Part shown: positions 8,100 through 11,628 of the stretch, one piece after another
Numbering within the stretch: position 1 is the first letter of the stretch
How the letters are laid out: every line of letters starts with the position of its first letter
NCBI GenBank assembly: GCA_050299435.1
Contig: JBNKVX010000093.1
Coordinates: forward strand, 1-11,628
From: 1162T-S-0a-05 sp050299435
GTDB taxonomy: Bacteria; Pseudomonadota; Gammaproteobacteria; Pseudomonadales; Cellvibrionaceae
Reading direction: 5' to 3'
Length of the DNA stretch: 11,628 nt
Notes under the pieces: generated by a model
Seen by the model: only the letters and a program-made list of their open reading frames with translations
Database searches by the model: none
What the model was told of the DNA's origin: nothing
Translations under genes and position numbers: made by a program

Positions 8100-8116
8100 T
8101 TTGCCAAATTATGGCA
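8100..8116 (-). promoter_or_regulatory. Candidate extended -10 promoter for the secretion operon
   Basis: In the 65 bp between recX and the exporter the minus strand reads TGCCATAAT (8116-8108). This is a TGn extended -10 followed by CATAAT, five of six matches to TATAAT. A start near 8100 would give a leader of about 23 nt. No convincing -35 is visible, which extended -10 promoters tolerate. The same bases form a weak 5-bp inverted repeat, TGCCA/TGGCA (8102-8116), too weak and without a T-run to be a terminator. Confidence 0.3.
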
Positions 8117-8142
8117 CTATTTGAATCAGTTTTTCCAGGTAA

Positions 8143-8595
8143 TCAACACATTTCTTGAATGCCGTCAAAAACTGCTCTCACCTGATCAGAATTAAATCCT
8201 CGGTAACGCAAAAAATGGCTTTGCTGTGCTTTTTCTTTGAGATCTGAAGGAATCTTAGCGTATTTTTTCTTCAGTACAGACTCGGCAGCTTCCAGCCATT
8301 GCCAATCACTTGATCTTAAAATTTCGTCGATGACCTCATTGGAGACACCTTTTTGCTTTAACTCCAGACGTATTCGTTCTGGCCCAAAACCTTTTCTCAA
8401 ACGTGAACGCGTATAATTCTCGGCAAATCGAAGATCATCCTGATATCCGCTTGAAACAAGCGCTTCCAGCAATATTTCCAGCTCTCTAAAATCCAGAGTA
8501 AATTTTTTTGAGAGTTTTTGCGCTAATTCTTTTTTGGAGTGATCTCGCCGCGCTAACAGAGCTAACGCGGCGGTATAGGCTTTAGTATCCATCAC
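8143..8595 (-). CDS. recX: RecX, regulator of RecA
   Basis: RecX binds RecA filaments and limits their extension, damping recombination and the SOS response. At 150 residues it has the normal size. The sequence is alpha-helical and carries the family pattern of three tandem three-helix repeats: ALALLARRDHSKKEL near the N terminus, LVSSGYQDDLRFAENYTRSRLRKGFGPERIRLELKQKGV cut here into its recognisable cores (GYQDDLRFA, RLRKGFGP, LKQKGV), and FLRYRGFNSDQVRAVF at the C terminus. The gene follows recA by 3 bp, so it is co-transcribed and probably translationally coupled. The reading frame can start at GTG 8595 or at the immediately following ATG 8592; the latter is the likelier initiator and the protein differs by one residue. 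Confidence 0.96.
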   Translation of the reverse strand: MMDTKAYTAALALLARRDHSKKELAQKLSKKFTLDFRELEILLEALVSSGYQDDLRFAENYTRSRLRKGFGPERIRLELKQKGVSNEVIDEILRSSDWQWLEAAESVLKKKYAKIPSDLKEKAQQSHFLRYRGFNSDQVRAVFDGIQEMC

Positions 8596-8598
8596 CTA

Positions 8599-9654
8599 TT
8601 AAGATGCCGAGGCATTTTCTCCCTTGCCTGCGCCACCCTCAAGCACCTTCAGAGGCTCATCCATAGGCTCTCCAAGCATTTCGGCTTTAATTTGTTTTTC
8701 CAGGTATTCAGCGATTTCCGGATTATCTTTCAGATATTGAATCGCATTGGCCTTTCCTTGACCAATCTTATCGCCCTTATAGCTGTACCATGCTCCGGCT
8801 TTGTCGACATGGCCCAACTTAACACCGTAATCAACAATTTCGCCCATACGGTTAATTCCTTCACCGTACATAATCTGAAATTCGGTTTGTTTGAATGGAG
8901 GCGCGACTTTGTTCTTCACCACTTTCACTCGCGTTTCAGAGCCCGTTACTTCATCGCCTTCCTTAACCGAACCAATTCGACGAATATCCAAACGCACTGA
9001 GGAATAGAATTTCAACGCATTTCCGCCAGTTGTCGTCTCTGGGTTACCAAACATTACCCCAATTTTCATTCGAATCTGGTTAATAAAAATCACGAGACAA
9101 TTTGCATGTTTAATATTGCCGGTAATTTTTCGCAAAGCCTGAGACATCAATCTTGCTTGCAGTCCAACATGGTGATCACCCATGTCACCCTCAATCTCAG
9201 CTTTGGGTGTCAGAGCAGCAACCGAGTCAACCACCAACACATCCACCGCCCCTGAACGAACCAACATATCTGTCACTTCAAGAGCCTGTTCGCCGGTATC
9301 TGGCTGAGAAACAATTAAATCCCCCACATTTACGCCTAGCTTTTCCGCATAAATCGGATCAAGCGCATGTTCAGCATCCACAAAAGCACAAGTCCCACCT
9401 TTTTTCTGTGCTTCAGCGATAACTTGCAAGGTCAGTGTTGTTTTACCTGATGACTCTGGGCCATAGATTTCAACTATTCTTCCGCGAGGCAGTCCACCCG
9501 TTCCAAGCGCAATATCTAAACCTAGTGAACCCGTTGAAATACAAGGTATCTTTACCCGTTCATTATCACCCAAGCGCATTACAGTGCCTTTGCCGAACTG
9601 GCGCTCGATTTGTGACAAGGCTGCTTCCAAGGCTTTATCTTTATTCGTATCCAT
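8599..9654 (-). CDS. recA: RecA recombinase
   Basis: RecA coats single-stranded DNA, catalyses strand exchange in homologous recombination, and triggers LexA self-cleavage in the SOS response. The 351-residue length is standard. Visible landmarks are Walker A GPESSGKTT (65-73), the catalytic-glutamate motif FVDAEHALDP, Walker B VDVLVVDSVAALTP, and the L1 loop region EGDMGDHHVGLQARLMSQALRK in shortened form (GDHHVGLQARLMSQ). The L2 loop GNPETTTGGNALKFY and the FINQIRMKIGVMFG segment are also present. The C-terminal tail (from about residue 328) is less acidic than in E. coli, ending GKGENASAS. Start ATG 9654 has a strong GGGGGTAAG ribosome site. A LexA box lies 73-92 bp upstream. recX follows directly. 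Confidence 0.99.
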   Translation of the reverse strand: MDTNKDKALEAALSQIERQFGKGTVMRLGDNERVKIPCISTGSLGLDIALGTGGLPRGRIVEIYGPESSGKTTLTLQVIAEAQKKGGTCAFVDAEHALDPIYAEKLGVNVGDLIVSQPDTGEQALEVTDMLVRSGAVDVLVVDSVAALTPKAEIEGDMGDHHVGLQARLMSQALRKITGNIKHANCLVIFINQIRMKIGVMFGNPETTTGGNALKFYSSVRLDIRRIGSVKEGDEVTGSETRVKVVKNKVAPPFKQTEFQIMYGEGINRMGEIVDYGVKLGHVDKAGAWYSYKGDKIGQGKANAIQYLKDNPEIAEYLEKQIKAEMLGEPMDEPLKVLEGGAGKGENASAS

Positions 9655-9722
9655 TGTTCTTACCCCCGTAAAGAAACATGATTTTTAAATTGTTCAAGTG
9701 AATCTTTATTTAGGTTACGACA

Positions 9723-9750
9723 AAAATACTGTATGCGCAACCAGTAATAG
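9723..9750 (-). promoter_or_regulatory. recA promoter with LexA (SOS) box
   Basis: At 9727-9746 the minus strand reads TACTGGTTGCGCATACAGTA. This is a LexA box (consensus TACTG-N10-CAGTA) with one departure from CTGT-N8-ACAG (CTGG in the left half). It aligns base for base with the E. coli recA control region: the -10 equivalent is TATTTT (9728-9723) and the -35 position is CTATTA (9750-9745), with the 16-bp spacer forming the LexA site. The -10 and -35 are weak matches; the operator match is strong. Expected leader is about 60 nt. Confidence 0.8.
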
Positions 9751-9768
9751 TTATTTATACAGTATTTT
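9723..9768. repeat. 12-bp perfect inverted repeat spanning the pncC end and the recA LexA box
   Basis: AAAATACTGTAT at 9723-9734 is exactly repeated in inverse orientation as ATACAGTATTTT at 9757-9768, with a 22-bp spacer. Each arm contains a perfect LexA half-site (CTGTAT). The inner half-site CCAGTA (9741-9746) makes the canonical box with the first arm. The second arm includes the last sense codons and stop of pncC. It could be a second, degenerate LexA site, or an AU-rich hairpin after pncC. Confidence 0.6.
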
Positions 9769-10246
9769 CTCGATTTTTTGCAAATTGATAGATATTGAGC
9801 AAGGATTGGGTAATCGCCTGATCCCGAATTTCCTTGCGATTACCTTTGAAAAGGTAGGTGAGAACACTGATTTGATCGTGACTTCCCCAGCCTATACATA
9901 CTGTGCCAACAGGTTTGCCTTGGCTGCCACCATCTGGCCCCGCAATACCGCTAATTGCAAGCGCATAGTCACTACCGGCCTTTTCTAGCGTTCCCTCAAC
10001 CATCGCCTGCACCACCGCTTCACTAACAGCGCCGTGATTAACAATCAGCGCTTCGTCAACTCCCAGCATTTGGGCCTTAGCGAGGTTGCTATAGCTAACG
10101 TATCCTCTTTCAAACCAGTGCGAGCTGCCAGGAACCGACGTCAACGCAAAGCTAATACCACCACCTGTGCAAGACTCTGCGCAAGCCAGGGTCTTACGCT
10201 GTGAGGAGAGTAAATCCCCTATCCTTTCAACAATTTGTTCACTCAT
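9755..10246 (-). CDS. pncC: PncC, nicotinamide-nucleotide amidohydrolase (stand-alone CinA C-terminal domain)
   Basis: PncC deamidates nicotinamide mononucleotide to nicotinate mononucleotide in the pyridine nucleotide cycle, recycling NMN released for example by DNA ligase. The 163-residue size is that of the single-domain form, lacking the N-terminal MoCF-like domain of full CinA. Motifs present are AESCTGGG (23-30, with the catalytic serine at 25), YVSYSNLAK (49-57, catalytic Tyr/Lys region), GAVSE (72-76), ISGIAGPDGG (98-107), KPVGTV, and a C-terminal GNRKEIRDQAI helix. Start ATG 10246 has no clear ribosome site. The pncC-recA-recX order is widespread in gammaproteobacteria. Its stop overlaps one arm of the inverted repeat ahead of recA. 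Older annotations call it competence/damage-inducible protein CinA; the enzymatic role is the better-supported one. Confidence 0.95.
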   Translation of the reverse strand: MSEQIVERIGDLLSSQRKTLACAESCTGGGISFALTSVPGSSHWFERGYVSYSNLAKAQMLGVDEALIVNHGAVSEAVVQAMVEGTLEKAGSDYALAISGIAGPDGGSQGKPVGTVCIGWGSHDQISVLTYLFKGNRKEIRDQAITQSLLNIYQFAKNRENTV

Positions 10247-10415
10247 TGCGCTAGCTTATATTCAGTGTGGCCTAGCATGCAATGACTTAAAAATTTGATC
10301 TATTACGCACTTATAAACAGCCAAGTGGGCAAGGTCCGCTTAGTGTGAGACACTAGCTTTTGCAGTTCAATTCTGGTTAATTTTTACCCAACAAAACAAA
10401 ACCAAGGCGGTAAGG
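10247..10415. promoter_or_regulatory. Divergent intergenic region between pncC and the receiver-domain gene
   Basis: These 169 bp must hold outward promoters for both genes. A perfect dyad, TAGTGT-GAG-ACACTA, lies at 10341-10355, about 60 bp before the receiver gene start, and could be an operator. For pncC a candidate is TTGCAT, 16 bp, TATAAG, ending 8 bp before the ATG, which would give an almost leaderless transcript; this is weak. For the right-hand gene I see TATAAA at 10312 without a good -35. No RNA gene is evident. Confidence 0.4.
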
Positions 10416-11628
10416 ATGCGACGGGCACTCATTGTCGACGATTCAAAAACAGCACAAATTCGTCTGAAAAAGATGCTTGACCGTTATGATCTTCAAGTAG
10501 ACACCGCTGTATCCGGTGAAGATGCCTTAGCCTATCTCAGTTATCGCACCCCGGTAGTGATCTTCATGGACCACACCATGGAGGGCATGGATGGATTCGA
10601 AGCGCTCAAAATTATTAAGGCTAATCCCAACACTGCGATGATCCCCGTCATAATGTATACAGCTCAGAAAGGCGATGTGTATGTTGGCCAGGCACGCGCC
10701 CTCGGAGCATTAGACATTCTGTCCAAAGAAGTGATTAAACCTTCTAGCCTGGAAAGAGTGCTCAAAACACTTAGAATCAAGCCCAAAAACGCGCCTGAAG
10801 AACCAAGCCGGGTGAATACCCCAACTCCGGACACTCCAAATAATAAAGCAAGTGTGGAAGCCAAGCGAAAAGCACCCCCAGAAGAAGATAAACAACTCAA
10901 TCAAATACGTGCACAAATTGCACGCTTATTTGAAATTCATATTGCCGACGTGAGAACACAGATAACCGAGAACACCAAATTTATTGTTCGTCGCCTCAGT
11001 AAAGATATTGAAAAACGCAGCGAAGCGGAAGTGGTTCCCAGTCCTGCAAGTGGAGATGTACCTATTGAAGTGGTGGAGCGGGAAGTCGCTGCTGAACGCA
11101 CTCGTCTCGGACTCGTTTCCAGTTCACTGTTAGTACTGATCCTGCTAGCAATCGCTGCGCTTGCCTGGTTACTTGTGGATACCCGCAGCAAGCTCGAACA
11201 ACCTCTCTCTGCCAACATACAAAACCCCATTGATAACAGTAGCGAACTGAATGCAGCCCTGGCGGCAGTGGTAGAAATGCGAAATCGCCTCAACAGTGAA
11301 AGACAGCTGAATCAGCGATTATTGAATACCGTTTCCTGGGCACTGGAAAATGATATGCGCTTCGCGTTTGGCACTGCACCTCTGAGCGAACCGCAAATCA
11401 CCAAGCTCTTCAGCCTCGTTCATATGCTGGATAATGCGGGTTTTGCGGGCACCATTTCGATCGAAATTCACTACGGTAATTTTTGTCTTACAGAAGGTGT
11501 CTCTGGCAACTGGGTACTCGCCCCGCCGTCAACACCTGCTATAGCCTGCGTACAATCCAATGATCTTGAATTAGGCCTTGAAGAATCAGATTATCTCAGC
11601 CTGGATTATTTGAATTTTGAACAAAGTA
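10416..11628 (+). CDS. Receiver-domain protein with single membrane helix and unrecognised C-terminal region (3' end outside window)
   Basis: The frame is open from ATG 10416 to the right edge, 404 codons. Residues 1-120 are a CheY-like receiver: Asp8-Asp9, phospho-acceptor Asp52 (FMDHTMEGMDG), Thr82 and Lys104 are all present, so it should be phosphorylated. Two usual prolines are missing: the one after the MEG methionine is Glu, and Lys104 is followed by Glu. A Pro/Glu/Lys-rich linker (about 122-160) and a charged helical stretch follow. A clear membrane helix spans 231-254 (LGLVSSSLLVLILLAIAALA core). After it come a heptad-like helix (ELNAALAAVVEMRNRLNSERQLNQRLL) given here in parts ELNAALAAVVEMRN and LNSERQLNQRLL, and a mixed region with SIEIHYGNF that I do not recognise. 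The C-terminal part is probably periplasmic. AAGGCGGTAAGG precedes the start. No DNA-binding or kinase domain is visible. It is transcribed away from pncC. Confidence 0.85.
   Translation, partial: MRRALIVDDSKTAQIRLKKMLDRYDLQVDTAVSGEDALAYLSYRTPVVIFMDHTMEGMDGFEALKIIKANPNTAMIPVIMYTAQKGDVYVGQARALGALDILSKEVIKPSSLERVLKTLRIKPKNAPEEPSRVNTPTPDTPNNKASVEAKRKAPPEEDKQLNQIRAQIARLFEIHIADVRTQITENTKFIVRRLSKDIEKRSEAEVVPSPASGDVPIEVVEREVAAERTRLGLVSSSLLVLILLAIAALAWLLVDTRSKLEQPLSANIQNPIDNSSELNAALAAVVEMRNRLNSERQLNQRLLNTVSWALENDMRFAFGTAPLSEPQITKLFSLVHMLDNAGFAGTISIEIHYGNFCLTEGVSGNWVLAPPSTPAIACVQSNDLELGLEESDYLSLDYLNFEQS

Noticed and set aside
8102..8116. TGCCA/TGGCA inverted repeat after recX as a terminator
   Set aside because: The stem is only 5 bp with no following T-run on the minus strand; too weak to call.
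9698..9988. A 96-codon plus-strand frame over the recA promoter and the end of pncC
   Set aside because: It overlaps the LexA box and the conserved C terminus of PncC on the other strand, and shows no domain or ribosome site.
10937..11293. A 118-codon minus-strand frame inside the receiver-domain gene
   Set aside because: Its composition (Ser/Arg/Leu-rich) is that of an antisense shadow, and the plus-strand frame has clear receiver motifs and a membrane helix.
1..11628. Insertion sequences, tRNA genes, attachment sites
   Set aside because: I found no transposase motif, tRNA-like cloverleaf or flanking direct repeats typical of an inserted element anywhere in the window.

Overview
The window reads as chromosomal DNA of a gammaproteobacterium, probably a marine, moderate-GC member of the Cellvibrionales/Alteromonadales-Pseudomonadales side. 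This rests on the pncC-recA-recX order, an E. coli-type LexA box in front of recA, and the style of the secretion proteins. The assignment to group is an inference; nothing here fixes genus.

Layout. Seven genes lie on the minus strand, reading from right to left: pncC (CinA C-terminal type), recA, recX, then a complete type I secretion system (ABC exporter with a degenerate C39-like domain, HlyD-family periplasmic adaptor, TolC-family outer-membrane channel). Starting 7 bp after the channel gene is its likely substrate, a giant repetitive adhesin that runs off the left edge with 1034 residues visible. At the right end one gene points the other way: a receiver-domain protein with a single membrane helix and an unrecognised C-terminal part, cut by the right edge.

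How the genes work together. The adhesin begins with an N-terminal retention module of the LapA type, with a Pro-Ala-Ala-Gly site near residue 120 where a LapG-like protease would be expected to cut. The exporter lacks the catalytic cysteine of the C39 peptidase. Both traits are typical of LapA/LapBCE systems, in which the adhesin stays tethered in the outer-membrane channel until c-di-GMP falls and the LapD/LapG switch releases it. No lapD or lapG lies in the window. From about position 1672 leftwards the adhesin is built of 103-residue VCBS/cadherin-like repeats with an exact 309-bp period.

Regulatory DNA. A LexA box sits in the recA promoter. Its outer arm also belongs to a 12-bp perfect inverted repeat overlapping the end of pncC. 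A cluster of repeated and inverted heptamers (CTCATAC/GTATGAG) fills the gap between the adaptor and channel genes. A candidate extended -10 promoter lies between recX and the exporter. No stretch over 300 bp lacks a gene.
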